From Marsupella aquatica (taxonomy: Eukaryota > Marchantiophyta), in assembly GCA_973895155.1 (NCBI GenBank), contig OZ316898.1, positions 16,554,001 through 16,618,000 of the forward strand: a DNA stretch of 64,000 nucleotides, given 5' to 3'. The notes under the pieces are model-generated. The model made no database searches. It was not told where the DNA came from and saw nothing but the letters and a program-made list of their open reading frames with translations. The position numbers and the translations under genes were made by a program. Numbering within the stretch: the stretch's first letter is position 1; every line of letters starts with the position of its first letter. Positions 37,001-49,520 of this stretch are shown one piece after another.

Positions 37001-37818
37001 CCCAACATTTGAATGGATTGCCAAGCTAATGTTGTGAGATTGTTTCTTCAGGGAGTACGAGTCATTGAAGGCTGCCCATCCCACTATTGGTCCAGCCTTT
37101 CCAAGTTTGGCAGAGTGGATCTGGCTAGTGATTAGGGAGCATCATACAACCCATCCAGACATGGATGCAGACCTTTACCTCCTATCCAATGCCCCTAGTC
37201 TGAGAGTGAAGAGTTACAAACGGATGAGAGCATATGGGAATCACTTTCGAGTGAAGGATGATGAGAGTGCGTACAGGGTGACAAATGACTGCGGGCTCAT
37301 TACCTGTATTTCAACAGCAGAGCCATGACCATGATAGGGCCTGGATGGAGATGGGATATGTGGGTGAACTAGTTGACATATGGGCTCTAGATTATGGGGC
37401 CATGTCCAGCCCTGTCATTGTTATGAAAGGTTCATGGGTTCGACAGGATTGGGACAATAATAGGGCTACCATGAAGAGAGATAGTGATGGATTCTTGCTT
37501 GCCAATTTTAGAGGGAAATTGCCTGAATGGTCTGAGCCATTTGTCTTTCCCAGTCAGGTGGAGCAAGCTTTCTTCCTGGATGTGGAAGACTCCCTAGGTT
37601 GGCGTGTAGTCTGTCATAAACAGGCTAGGCAACGTCGGATGGAAGGATCTAAACTTGAGTTCCATTTATATTCTCATAGTGCCTTTGATCGTCGACGTGC
37701 ACACCAAGTGTCTGTTGTTCATGATAGCAGGGAGTTCATTCCTGTGACAAGGGTAGAGGTATTTGCTGAAGGGGATCAACTTAATGATCCAGATACCGAT
37801 AGTGAACTTGTGCCTTGA
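34075..37818 (+). pseudogene. TNP2-type CACTA transposase
   Basis: Likely start ATG 34075; the frame is open from 33967. Exon 1 runs to 35898 and holds RNVRLGLSLDGVNPF, CWPVTILNYNLPPW, KGYRGCTICGPN and HHRFLRPNHPYRR, the core of the Transposase_21/TNP2 family. A GT-AG intron (35899-36031) precedes HNIDVMHIEKNLCESLL, which carries another conserved Asp. Then come a DUF4218-like part (VEELCHQFG, YPLERYMKLLKGHVR), an intron at about 36935-37051, and a DUF4216-like part (VDIWALDYG, FPSQVEQAFFLDV) ending at TGA 37816. Lesions: TAG at 35161-35163, and frameshifts near 36,150, at the C run near 36,557, and near 37,320. The enzyme would cut the CACTA ends. Length and order are normal for the family. 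Confidence 0.92.
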
Positions 37819-37950
37819 GTAACCTGCATTGTTTGCATGGACACGAATAGATTTTGTAATAAATTAATTGTCAAGGAGCAGATGCATGGTCAAGTAATTG
37901 GATTGTCTTTCAGGGTGACCATAGATGACATGTGCTTGTGATCCAATAGG

Positions 37951-40900
37951 ATGGAACAGAGTGACACACATATGTGTGAGTATGAAAGGCAAGCCATGGA
38001 ACGTCGAGCATACGTGAATGCCAGAATAGCCGAACTGGAAGCCTCCTTGAAAATGGATGTGGCTGAATTGTAAGGGAACAATTTTCTGCCAAAACTTGAT
38101 GTTAAGTTGGGTGTGACCTGAACATTTGATTGTGGCACTAAAGTTATGATTTGATTCTTGTATTGGTGTGTTGTAGATGCACAGACCTTTCAAAGCAACA
38201 AAAGGAGCGTCAAAGGAGGGTGACTAGCAGTACCACTGGACCTGTGCGTCAAAGTGAAAGGTTGAGCAACAAGGTAATACCTACAATGGCAAAATGTGCA
38301 GATGAGATAGATCCTGCACAAGTGGGTGACGAGGGGAGACAAAACGATCCAGACGATGAGTATTTTCCAGAGGAAATGGATGAGGATGGTGGATATGAAG
38401 ATGAATACATTGCGGAGCCACCAAAGAAGAAGCAAGTATGTAGTTTTCTAATGATGGTATTGGGTTCAAGTGCTTAGTACAACTTAGGTCTCATGCGTTC
38501 ACTAGCTATGTTTTCTAAAATTATATTTGGTGATGTATGTCATGCAGGGTCCCATGAGTTCTGCTTTGCTTACTCAACCTATGCCTCCACGGTTGGTGCC
38601 TTCTACTTTGCCTACTCAACCTGTCCCTCCACGTCCCGTGCCTTTTGCTTTGCCTACTCAACCTGGGCATCCACCATACCAAGGTGGGATGAACCCTGGC
38701 CGTGGTTGGCAAGGTGGTAATAGAGGTAGATCCCAGATTGGTGCCCAATACTACGGGAGGGGACAGAGTTCAGGTTTTGGCCGCAGTAGAGGTAGATCAG
38801 GTCAAAACTCACAGTCTCATGGGTATGGCTGTCCACCTCAAGCATGGGGATGTGAGTATTTCAATTAATTTATATGCCAGTCCTTTGCTAATTAGTAGTG
38901 TGGAAAAGTTGTGAAGGACTGTGAGGTCTAGCAATGAATGCAATTTATGTTACGGTTGGATTGAGAGAAGATTACATTGTGTCCTCGCTTGAATTACATG
39001 TAGATTCTGCTCAACCTGATCGGGCAAATGCTCCTAATGAGGAGTACCAATGTCCGCCAGGACAGACTTGGGTGGAACCAGGTTGGGAGGATGCTGATGG
39101 GACTTGGAATAAACAAGGCTGGAAAGGTGGTGCCGGTAATTGGCAGGGGTATCAGAATATGTCAGCCCCTATGAATGCAGGAAGAGGAACAGGTAAAGTC
39201 TCCACTTGTTTGCATTGGAGGGTAAGTCACTTTTTTATAGTCCATTCAAATGGGCTTTTCAAGGTTCATGTTTAAGGAATGATGGCAATTGTGTGTGTGC
39301 AGGTTGGGCGGGTGAAGGATCACAAGTATTCACTAACACCCCTACGCAGATGCAGCATGGAAGGGGGTCAGGTAAATTTGAAAGTGGATAGCAGGTTTAC
39401 TAAGTCATGAAGAATGTTGATGTTGTCAATCCATGCTATAAAGTGGGTACATAATGACTAGAAAAGAAGCATGTACTGGGTTGGGCAGGTGGCAAACAGT
39501 CACAACAATATCAGAATTTTGTCCCTGCACAGATGCCTACAGGTGGAGGTGCAGGTATATGTATGTTTTATCTTTTGTGGTCCCCTGGAATTAAAGACTT
39601 GTTTGTGCAAATTGCATATATGTTTTGTGATGAATGATTGCCACCTAGGTACAAGCTTGTAATTGCATCTGTTTGATACATGAATGTTTGGCAATGGGAA
39701 TGGCTTAGTTTGTGAAGGTGACTTCAGAACTCCAAGTAGGGTGAATCGAGGGGTGCCCATTACACCCCCCAGTACTACAGAGAGCAGTGCACAGGGGAAG
39801 TAACAAAGAAAGGGACAGTAAAATTGAATGACAGACAATGGGTGGATGCTGAGTGTCCTCGCAAGAATCGATGGCATGCTGATTTGAAAGTTGAAGTTCT
39901 ACGTTGGTTGGATGTGAGTATTATTAATTTTAAAAAACAACATGCCCAAGATTGGAAGACGGTTTGTCAAAATGTTGTTGCTCGATGGAATTATGTGGGC
40001 AGTGATGATGGAGTGGACATTGCATGCTTGAATGATCGATTGAGTCAACTGACTGAGTTGTTCCATGGTAAGTTTGCATCATTAATGGAAGCCATAGTGT
40101 CGGTGAGAAGTAAGATTGAAAGCAGCTCTGGAGGAGTTCCACCATCACCGCTTGAGGTGGCAAAGTCTATGCACTCTTCTGGCATTCCAGTGGTATCTGC
40201 AGTTCAAGGTAAGACTTTATATATATTTGTTGGATATGATGCTAGAAATCTAGGTTATGACTCATTAGAATGGTTATGGTGACTTGGTATTTGACATTGT
40301 TAGTGTGACATATATTGTTGTGGTGTCCCATAGAGAGAGAAGCAGATGTTGAGCAAAGCAAATTTGCTCACTTGAAGAAGAGTCGATGCAACTTAGAGGC
40401 AACCAAGTTGCAGCCTGTTGATAACCGGGATTTGGCAGAGGGCAATGATGAACCATCTTTGCTCAAGGTTGACATTGTTGAAGGTGATATCAATTCAAAT
40501 GTTGGGGTAGAGAAACAATATACTTTCCCTGACAATGATAATGCTGAGCCAGATACATGCTATATGGAAGAATGTTTATGGAATGTGGACCCTGATCTTG
40601 GTCCCATTCCAAAATTACCTGAATTGACAACAACAGGTGGGTCTGCTAGTGTGCCCATGCCAACAGAGATGTCTGCTCCTATGGCCATCCCTAGGAAGGA
40701 GTCTACTTCTGTGGCCATCCCATGTGAAGTGCCCCTGGAGACAAACTTGATATATTATTGTGAATTCAAAGAAGGGGAGCATGCGCACTAGAAGCAAGTC
40801 TACTGGAAGCAAAGCCACAACAAGGGCAACCTACAAACCTCCAAGGTCAGTGGTGAAGGAGAAATCTAAGGTGGAAACAGTGAAGGCACCAAATGCAGAG

Positions 40901-41155
40901 GGGCATTCTAAGTTGTTGGCTATTGATGATAGTGGGACATGTGTAGGATTTGGCAAGGTGCAAGCAGGTTCCACAACTTTCCATGGGAGAAAAGTTCCAC
41001 CTGGTTATTCTGTAGTGTTAATAGACTTACTTGTGGTTCCAAAGGCTGCTCTCCCTTTTCCCAACACCAATGATGATCCTCCTCAAAGAGTTCTTCTTGA
41101 TGCAATAGGTTCTACAATACTGTGGCCAAGCAAGTTTGTAGAGGATGAACAATAA
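37951..41155 (+). pseudogene. Second CACTA protein (Transposase_24-like tail, repeat micro-exons)
   Basis: ATG 37951 begins a short coiled-coil-like exon (to 38069). Phased GT-AG junctions then give exons 38177-38435 (acidic, Lys-rich end), 38548-38851 (Pro- then Gly/Arg-rich), 39004-39192, 39303-39371, 39489-39554, about 39783-40208 and 40334 onward. The three exons from 39004 are Gly/Gln-rich with similar ends (GRGTG, GRGSG, GGGAG) and the same phase. A later region has RKNRWHADLKVEVLRWLDV and SLMEAIVSVRSKIE. The C-terminus (VPPGYSVVLIDLLVVPKAA ... ILWPSKFV) matches the tail domain common in plant CACTA second proteins. A frameshift lies near 40,770. By analogy to En/Spm TNPA it may bind subterminal repeats. 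Confidence 0.75.
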
Positions 41156-42097
41156 AGTCATGCATACAGCCATGTGTTTGTAGTTTTAGTTTCATGCTTT
41201 CTGTATGTAGAAAGCATAAGAACCCTTACCTTTGACATGATATTAGTTAATATGAATATTTTGGTTTGAGTTCTCCCAAATGACTAGGTACATAGGTTAG
41301 AAGCAGCTGTCTGTCTAGAGCTCTTGTATTGGTGTATTGCAGATGCACAGACATTTTGCAAGATCATGAATTGATCGCATTAGTCTTGTATCATTGTGAA
41401 CTATAATTTGGATAAATTCTGTTGCAATGAATGCTTCATTTTGAAAATGTGTTCAACTCATTCCGTATCATGCCTTTGAATGTGTTGAATGCACCTTATG
41501 TTTCATTATACTTGTGCAATTGTCATGAATGCACGATACTTTGAAAACTATGACTAGAATAAAATAGTCATAGACAAGAGTGCATCTCACAATTATACCA
41601 CAAATACTAACACAAGACCCATAAGTCCTCAACAATCGCCTTATAAGTCATGTTCATTACTAGGCCTTGTAGTTTCCTTCAACGATCTTAGTTATAAACA
41701 CTACTAACACCAGATCCAAAGGATGTGTTGACAACTTGGAGATGTTAAAACTGATACTTCTGAAATGACTACACATAGTCACAACTTAGTCGCAAACACC
41801 AGTAATCTCAGTTCGTCGGAGGTCATGGTAGTAAGAGAGGCATGACTAATGGTAGTCACAGTGTAGTCACATTAGATGTGTGGTTTTATGCTCTATTTTA
41901 GTCTAAACCTAATCATAGTTTGGGTATCATCCATGTCACGATGTACAATAGTATTAGTGACTTTCCACATTTTAGTCACCATTTAGATAACTCGTGCGGT
42001 CTCAACCAGGGTCACGGTTGAGGAAGTCACATTGGTGTCACAAGGACTAAAAATAATCACAATTTCCGGTCTCAACAAGGCTCGGTTTCTTCTAGTG
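41156..42097. promoter_or_regulatory. 3' flank and subterminal region of the CACTA element
   Basis: After the last stop, AT-rich sequence carries probable polyadenylation signals. From about 41,560 many agtcac / tagtcaca motifs appear (for example catagtcacaacttagtcgc and tgtagtcacatta), then the terminal inverted repeat ending cttctagtg. These mirror the gtgact motifs at the 5' end. Confidence 0.6.
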
Positions 42098-42100
42098 GGC

Positions 42101-44230
42101 CATTCCTATCTTTCCTTAAATCCATTTTAATTTTATAAATTTGAGCCACGAAAGCCCCACAGCAAGGGGAACAATTAGAATTTAGCAGCATCAGCAAAGG
42201 GGACACCAGTATTCCAAACAGCCAACAGCGCAAGTGTCTCAAGTCCTAGAGTGCATCCAAGGGCAGTCCATCAACCTATCTCAGTACCCTTGATAGACAG
42301 AACCCTCATCATCTACAAACCATCATCCTCAAACAAACTCTACTTCTAACCTGAAGTGATCCAGATATCCCTCCGGTTAATCCATAGCACCCTTTTCCTA
42401 TTTACCATCTCCTTGGTCCTAAGTAGTCTCGTTCTTCTATACAAGCCGGTAAGGTGAGTATCACCGCAGAGACATGGTCCGCCACTTCAGAGAGCATAAA
42501 GCGCAGGTCCAACTTTCTGGTTCCCTCTGTCTTGAACATGTGTTCATTCCTGCCATTCCACAACGTCCTGAGGATCTGGTATAGCATAAACAATTTCACT
42601 ACTTTACATGGGTTCCTTCCGATAGCAGAGTCAAGCATCCCAATCAGGCCTCCAGAGCGATCCGCAAATGCACCATCAAAACATCCCGCACATAAAGCCC
42701 AGCATTGCTGTGCATGTGCACAGTCAATGAAGAGGTGAGGAATGGATTCTAGAATCCCAGGACACAGCTTGCACTCACCAGTTCCTTTACCTATCTTTAT
42801 CGCCCTCACTCCAGTAAACAAACCAGATGCAATTATCCTCCACAGAAAAGTCTTAGCCCTCATAGTCAACCCAGATCTCCATATACCAGTCCATCCTACA
42901 TTCCACTCCCCCGCTGTCCTGGATATCCCCCACGTTCTGCTCAGACTGGGGGTGTCGCTGCACTCAGTCCTGATCATCCAAAGCTCTTCAGTGGATCCAG
43001 ACAGTCTGCCCAGCACCAGCATCGAGGACCAGGCTCATAGCCCCAAACACATTGTCTGATGCTCACTAGTGCATCCATGAATTTCCTTCCCAGATTACGG
43101 TGTTCCAGTGAAAATCCCCTCAGGTTCTCCCGTCTCTCATTCACCATTCTCCATCCCTGTCTCTCCTCCGCCCACAGATCCTGTATACACCGAATGCCCA
43201 GTCGCCCACAGAGCCTCGTGATAGCAGCCATGTCCTCATTGCTCCATGCCTGGAAGCCTTTCAAGCACCTGATTGTGTCCCCTACTGCCCATCTTCCTGG
43301 TACTCGATCCGTGGAGCAGAATATCAAATTCGCCCGTAGTTGTTCCCATGCCTTCCAAAGCCCACCTGTATATGCTAGTCCATGAAGTGCTCGCGGACAG
43401 CAGAGCAGCATCTTGTCCCTAAACGCGTAGTTGTTTCTCCTTACTACCTTATAGTTGGCCCATCCAATCAGTTTCAAATTCGCAGCAAACAAGCAGGCCC
43501 ATTCCGATCTGGGGGAATCCAGCGCCCCAGTAAACCATTTGGCGAGTAATGCATCTGAATGGCTTCTGAATCCTTGATTCCAAGTCCCCCCTCCGTCTTA
43601 GGGCGAGAGATGCGAGCCCAGGAGACCAGTGGTACCCGCCTACCTCCCTCCTTATTATACCCCCACAGAAAGTCTCTACAGAGTGCAGTCATTTTTCTTG
43701 CCAGCGCATTAGAAGCCTTTAGGAACATCGAGTGGTATACTGGTATTGCCTGTAAAATGTGCCTTATAAGTAGAGTTCTGCCTGTGAATGTCAACATCTT
43801 GTTGGCCCAGGATGAAAGCCTTTGTCCAATCTTATCCAATACATAGTTGTGCAGCTACTCCGTTTTCAAGTCTACCCCCAGTGGAGCTCCGAGGTATTTC
43901 TGGAGTTCCCCCCTACCACTGATCACACAGCCAGTATCCCTGAGCCACCGTGGCATTGTCGTTACTAGTGGTATCATAGTGGATTTCTGTAAGTTAAGGC
44001 GAGCCCCTGTTGCCAATTCATAGCATTTCACCACCTCTGTTACCTGTTGAAAGTTTCTCTCCTTTGCCGGGATAAACATCCCCAAGTCATCCGCAAACAG
44101 TCGGTAGCAAATGGTTAGTATCTCTGAAACTTGTATTCCTTCCAGCCTGCCCGTAGCTAGTTCTGCATCCATAAAATCCATCAGTGGCTGTGTTGAGATC
44201 ACAAGAAGGAGAGGAGACAAGGGGCAAACC
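42101..44230 (-). pseudogene. 5'-truncated L1-like LINE (reverse transcriptase and zf-RVT)
   Basis: On the minus strand from about 44,230 the frame reads CPLSPLLLVIS, LFADDLGMFI (the FADD catalytic box), GARLNLQKSTMIPL and KYLGAPLG, typical of plant L1-type reverse transcriptase. After a TAG (43855-43857) come LSSWANKMLTFTGRTLLIRH and DFLWGYNKEGGRRVPLVSW. Further on, after frameshifts near 43,495 and 43,010, comes the zf-RVT region TMRAKTFLWRII ... CKLCPG ... PHLFIDCAH. The endonuclease and ORF1 are missing. The 3' end near 42,110 adjoins the CACTA insertion. Confidence 0.9.
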
Positions 44231-44429
44231 CCTATAAAGTTGGAATATTCTTGGAATATTCAAAACATTAGAATAAAAAGACCCTAATGTTCTTATAAGT
44301 CTCAAAATTGAATTTAAAAGACCCTATTGTTCTTCTACAAAAATTCTTAAGTCTTCCCTTAGAACCAATAAAATGACCCATCCTTCGTCGCACATGATAT
44401 GCCATTTTTATGGAAGTGAAACCCCCAAG
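44228..44429 (+). mobile_element. hAT-type MITE, subfamily A, left-truncated (copy 3)
   Basis: It begins inside the body at acccctataaagttggaata and ends normally at gtgaaacccccaag. It abuts the truncated LINE, so the missing 75 bp or so were probably lost with the LINE 5' part in one deletion. Confidence 0.75.
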
Positions 44430-44575
44430 CTCTTGACTAACATAGTTTTGTTTATCGCTCCACACAAAGTCTATGAACCATTCTCAATACTATCCATTTA
44501 GTGTTGTTGGTAAACTTGCAAACTCACAATTGTAAGAGCTTATTGATGTCTACCCAAGGATGCTTGCCTGCCCAC

Positions 44576-44778
44576 CCTTGGGCCCTCACTCCGTGTAAAA
44601 GAAGTGGACCCCCTGCGATCGAGACCTCTTCCTGTTTACCCCTTGTTATTTCCATTTTACTATAAAAAGTTCCCTTATTACCGGTAATAATTATAATTAT
44701 TAGTTCAAAATGAATAAAAACTACCCTTCAAGCATTTTCACATCTTGCATGTATTAGTTAAGACTGAGGGCCCAGGGC
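44576..44778. mobile_element. Short hAT-like MITE, 203 bp
   Basis: The ends CCTTGGGCCCTCA and TGAGGGCCCAGG match those of the 1,090-bp element at 25,736. The flanks ctgcccac (44568-44575) and ctgcctac (44779-44786) form an 8-bp duplication with one difference. Confidence 0.65.
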
Positions 44779-44872
44779 TGCCTACTTATGAAGTAGGCGG
44801 TCGCCCTTGTATCCACCAACGCAACTCTTGCATTATCGATAGAAGTTACATTCAAAAAAATCAGCTTTGCTA

Positions 44873-45202
44873 CTCTAGGGGGTCACTTCCATGGAACTGG
44901 CACATCACGTGCAACAAAATATAGGCCCATTTAAATGGGTGTGGCGGAAGACTTCCAAAGTTTGGTGGAAGAACACATAGTCCGACATGTTTTATTGACT
45001 AGTCTACTTTAAAGAGCACATAGTCCTATTTAATTGTAAAAAATACTTTCTTTAAAGTTTTTAGGGGTTTTTGAATAAAAAATGACAAAATTTAAAGAAA
45101 GAAAGGATTTTGCAAAAAATATTTTTCACTTATAAGTTAGGGGGGTCAAACCCTAAAACGTCGAACGTGATGTATGGCCCTCCAAATAGTGACCCCCCCG
45201 AG
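44873..45202 (+). mobile_element. hAT-type MITE, subfamily B (copy 2, complete)
   Basis: This 330-bp element starts CTCTAGGGGGTCACTTCC and ends tagtgacccccccgag. A perfect 8-bp duplication ctttgcta flanks it (44865-44872 and 45203-45210). It has no coding capacity. Confidence 0.88.
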
Positions 45203-45210
45203 CTTTGCTA

Positions 45211-48200
45211 GGATCGTTCGTTTTAGCCTTAGGTACTTTCTCACACAACAAAGCCTCTTCTTCATAAAGAACTTCCCCTAATTAAGGTAACCTTGCTAAC
45301 TACAAAGTGGTAGATTAGAGTGATCCTTACCTTAATGCTCCATGTGTGGGGCACTCCTTACTTTGATGGTTGGATGTGCCATATATATGTAAGACAAGTC
45401 ATCTGCTTGTTGCTTCTCCATGAGCATGTAGGCAAAGGTCCCTTTTAAGAGTTATTGGATTTCCAATTGTGCTTTGTGTCACCACCTTGGGCTTGTGGGT
45501 CCAAACCACCAAATATGGGCCCCTTGAGTTGCATGTGCTTGTTATCGGTACCTTTGGATTTTTTACCATCAAGATGTTTGGATTTATCCTTGCCACCCAC
45601 CTTTGCTAAGTCCAACCGATTATTCACCAGCGTAGTACGTGACCTTGTCTTAGGTGTCAGAAAGTGTTTTAAACTCATGATGTGTGTGAAGGGTTTTTTT
45701 TTCACAAAACAACCCGCAAAACCCTACGGGAAAGGGAGTCAAAAAGGCAACAAAGACGCCCAAAAAGGGCAGGCCAGAGCCAAAAGAAAAAAACCCAACA
45801 TAGCCTCTTGTCTTGCCAGGATACATTCCAACTGATTTTGGTAGTAAGAGATGAACTTTTGGATATCACCCACGAAACTCAACTCTCACATTTCTTGTCG
45901 ACGTGTTGCTCTAGATACTTAGTGGTGACGTGGGCACAGAGTCCTTCAACCAGGTTTTCCCAAGTAAACGGCAATGAGAAGTACTCTCGTGCCTTCTTCC
46001 AAGACTTGTACCAAGTCAAGGCGTACTCTTTGTTAAATTGTCCACAATCACGTTCGTCTTGGTATTGTCCACTTACTCCTTGTCCAAGCCTCTTGAGGCA
46101 GGGATCATGCCCTGGCATCCACCTTGGCTTTTGACCCCCTTGTCCACCTTGGCTTTAGACTTGTCTTTGCTATTGTCCAAGTTGGTGTCTTCTTTGTTCG
46201 ACCCATGCATCTTCCGTGGAGGGGCCACCGCCTTTCCCTTAATTGTCTAGTTGTTGCACCCTATCCAACTGAAGGTGTTTGCGCAACTTCCAACAGTCTA
46301 TTGGAGGCTTGTCTTCCTTCTTAAAATGTTCTCAAGGGAAGTTGATGCCTCCCCTTAGGATCCGGTCAAATCCAAGGCTGCCTCCTCCACATGGGAGCCT
46401 TCTTTGCACTCTTAGATTGAGTGTTCTTACCAATCAATAGAAGTTACACTGATCAAAATTTCTTGAGTCCTCACAAAAACCATTAGGACTTTTGGACTCT
46501 GACTGGTCTAGCGTCTATGCAAGCAATCGCTTCAATTGATGCCACAAGTGGTGTACCTAGCCACCCAACGCCCTGACTCACCAAACCCAGAAATTTTGGT
46601 GCCTAAGCACCTCCATGGAACTCCACAAGCAAGCACTTGGTGCCACTATCATTGCAAGTGGAAACTAGCTCCTATACAAAATTGCACTCCCTCCTTAGCA
46701 CGACCATTGCTCAATGGCCTTTATTTTTTGCACAACCAACAAAACCCTAGTAGTAAGTAACCCGCCTTGATCTTGGATCCCAAGACCATTGTCTTGTCTC
46801 AAGCTCAATAGTCATTAGTAAGTAGGTTAGCGAGTAAAGCCTCCTAGGCCTGTGTGACCTTGTCATAAGTTGCAGCTAAGGTTGGCACCCACTGTTCAAT
46901 CATCTAGAATAGCCCCTCTATTGGGTGTCATCCAAGCTTCCCAACTTGCTATTTGCCATCAACTGGCATGGCTGCCCTATCTCCAGGACATGCATGCCCA
47001 TGACCCAAATAGCTAGCTTGTCCCAAACATTGGGACCAGTTTGGCCCCTATTCTAGCAACCATCTCCATGGCTCTAACTCAACCAAGAGTCCAAGGGCAA
47101 GATGCATAAATTGGACCTCAGCAATCATGCCTACTCTTTGATGCCTTCCCAGTGCAAGATCTCGTGGGAAGTTGAACGTGGCTTGGCTGCTATTTTGGTA
47201 GGATCGGCAAGTGGACAAGATAGCCCTTACAACATGAGGACCAAAGGCACCCCTAGACCTAGCTAAGATCAAGAGTATGTATTCCTCCTTGAGGTCTTTT
47301 GAATGCACCTAAGAAGTACTCTAACGGACTTCCCGTTCACAAGATATTGTCATTTTCGTCCAACATTTCTTCTTAATTAGTAGCACCACTGCTCCACTTC
47401 ATGACTTGCGCTCACCCTAGGACCACTGGGATGCATCACTCCCAATCTTGTGCGCCAAGTGCCAAGTGTCTGTTTTGCCTCAACTAAGATTCTTTGGCCA
47501 TGGGCCCAAAAGGAGCTCTCACTCAAGCCCTCACAACTCGGAGTCTATTTGGGGGTCCAGACGGTCATTGGCCATGCACTTACTTGGAGGGAGGGGAAAA
47601 TATTGAGAGATTGTGAATATGTCTACCATGTTATCAATGGCTTTTCACCAAGTTTGAGGATCATTCATAGGAAAACAATGGTCAATGCAATGTTCAATGC
47701 AAGACAAAGATGTTCCTACATGTTCTTGTTTGATGCAATGCACAATCTTTTTGCAGAAGTGGTGTTAGTAGCAGGTTGCAAAGGCCTTGTTGGGGTGTAA
47801 TGAATGAGACCCAATGCACCCACCAATTAATGCACTTGTGGCCCAACACATTTAGTTTAGTTTTTTAGGACATTTGGCCAAATCAAGGTTTTGCTTGTGT
47901 TGAGGAGGAATCCACTTCTTTGCAAAAATGAATTTGGTCCATCCAACCAAGTCTTGACAAATCCATGGACCCAGCGTAAGCCCAAGTGGCCAACAAAGTT
48001 ATAGAAACTCAGGCTGGGGTTTTCCTACTTGGGTGGTTGCTTTGGGAGAGGCTTAATTTGGAAGGATATATTCTCCTAATAGAAAAACCAAGTCTTAACT
48101 TACCCAATATGGTCCCCCTACGTTACCAACACCTAATATCTGTGACTTGAAAAACTTCTAGAATACACACTATTCCAGGCAGTTTACCCAGTCATGAGAG

Positions 48201-49512
48201 TTTCTTTTTCTTCTACAACTTGGTTATGGTCAAATCTTAGTTTAGATGGATCTTCCTCCTAGGGTTGGAGATTGGGTGCACATAGCCCACAAACACATTG
48301 ATTCAGGGTAGCCATTTTGTGGAATGTAGTAAACTGCCAAACTGGCACAACAATTTTGCAATAAAATAGCACATTCAAAAGGACAGAGTACTATAGGTCT
48401 ACAAGGTTGTTGACAGTATCCCGTCAAGAAAAGCTTGCTAAATTGTCCCTCTAGTAGATAAAACTTCATCATTTCCCCTTCAACAAACTTTCCAAATTAT
48501 TTTATGAATTTAAACTTTCTCCACGCACAAACCCTGGCCCACGGTGTCTTGCCAAAACATTTTGGCCCAAAACTCATTGTTGGCCGGGAGTGGATTGGCT
48601 GGTGAGTCATTGCCAGTTAGTAACACATATGCTGAGTTGGATAGAATGGGGATCCAGTCTGCTGGTGACTCATCATCAACTGACTATTAGGCTTCACTTG
48701 ATGGTTGGACGGGGTTTGCTTGGTGGTGACTCATCAGGCAACAATGGTTCTACCCAAAGTACATGAGGGCTACCCAGTTGCTTAGCTCGGGGCTGATCTA
48801 TGTTGTTCTAGGCTTTTTAAGGTGTTGAAAGCTGATTATTGTTGCTACCAATTGTGAAAGGTTGAAGCTTGAAGATAGCTTGCTAGTTGAGTGGGAGCTA
48901 GTGAGCTTAGAGAAGGTTTGGTGATACTCACATGTGAGCTTAAGGAGGTTGGTTTTAGGGTTTAGGGTTTTCAAACTGAGAGGTGCGGAGCGGACACCCA
49001 AGCGAACAGAGCTCTGGGAGGATTGTGAGAAGCTGGTGTCCCATTTTGTGATTGAACTAGGTGGGACAGATTGATTCCAGACTGCACTGAAAAAATTGGG
49101 TTTGAGAGTTGTTTGGGCTTGTTGTTATGATTACTCAATTGAATTCAAGAAGCAATGTCTGCGGTTGTTGCACTTCCTTTTGATATATCAGTAGTGCTGG
49201 CAGGGCAATGTGAACACGTTTGTTGGCTTACTGGATTAATCATAAGCACTAGAACAGAACAAAGTGAGCTTGGTGTCTGTATAATGGGCACAAATGAATG
49301 AATGTGGAACTATTGAAGGGTATAAGGGTGGTTTTTTCTCAATGGCTGTGAATATTGATGCATGGTCTGGCATAGCAATGAGATGGAGTTTCTGCTGATT
49401 GCTTTGGTGATGGGATCAAGGATGGGATAGAAATCTCTTCTGTAGAGGAGTGGAAGGGGGTTGCATTGACAACGCCAACAATGTTTCTGGATAGGAATGA
49501 TTGGAAGCACAT
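45211..49512. other. Unrecognised repetitive DNA; possible retroelement gag remnant
   Basis: Minus-strand frames at 46118-45879 (YKSWKKAREYFSLPFTWENL) and 45705-45445 (Lys/Gly-rich) faintly resemble a decayed retroelement gag with a basic tail, but no zinc knuckle or pol follows. The segment 47,140-47,290 is similar, inverted, to 51,350-51,500 (shared core agcagccaagc). The rest shows nothing recognisable. Confidence 0.3.
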
Positions 49513-49520
49513 CTTGGGCC

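Larger units (their letters stand above)
27589..42097 (+). mobile_element. CACTA (EnSpm) transposon, 14.5 kb, with cargo genes
   Basis: Both ends carry the perfect 18-bp inverted repeat CACTAGAAGAAACCGAGC, flanked by the 3-bp duplication ggc (27586-27588 and 42098-42100), as expected for CACTA. Subterminal regions at both ends hold scattered gtgact / agtcac motifs. On the plus strand lie, in order, an EDM2-like zinc-finger module, a tandem-BRCT gene, a TNP2 transposase and a second multi-exon protein. Every gene has one to a few lesions but frames and splice sites are otherwise clear, so inactivation is recent. It is inserted beside the 3' end of a minus-strand LINE. Confidence 0.95.

Noticed and set aside
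45445-46118. Gypsy-type gag on the minus strand
   Set aside because: The resemblance is weak, and no zinc knuckle, protease or primer site was found; kept only as a remark on the unassigned region.
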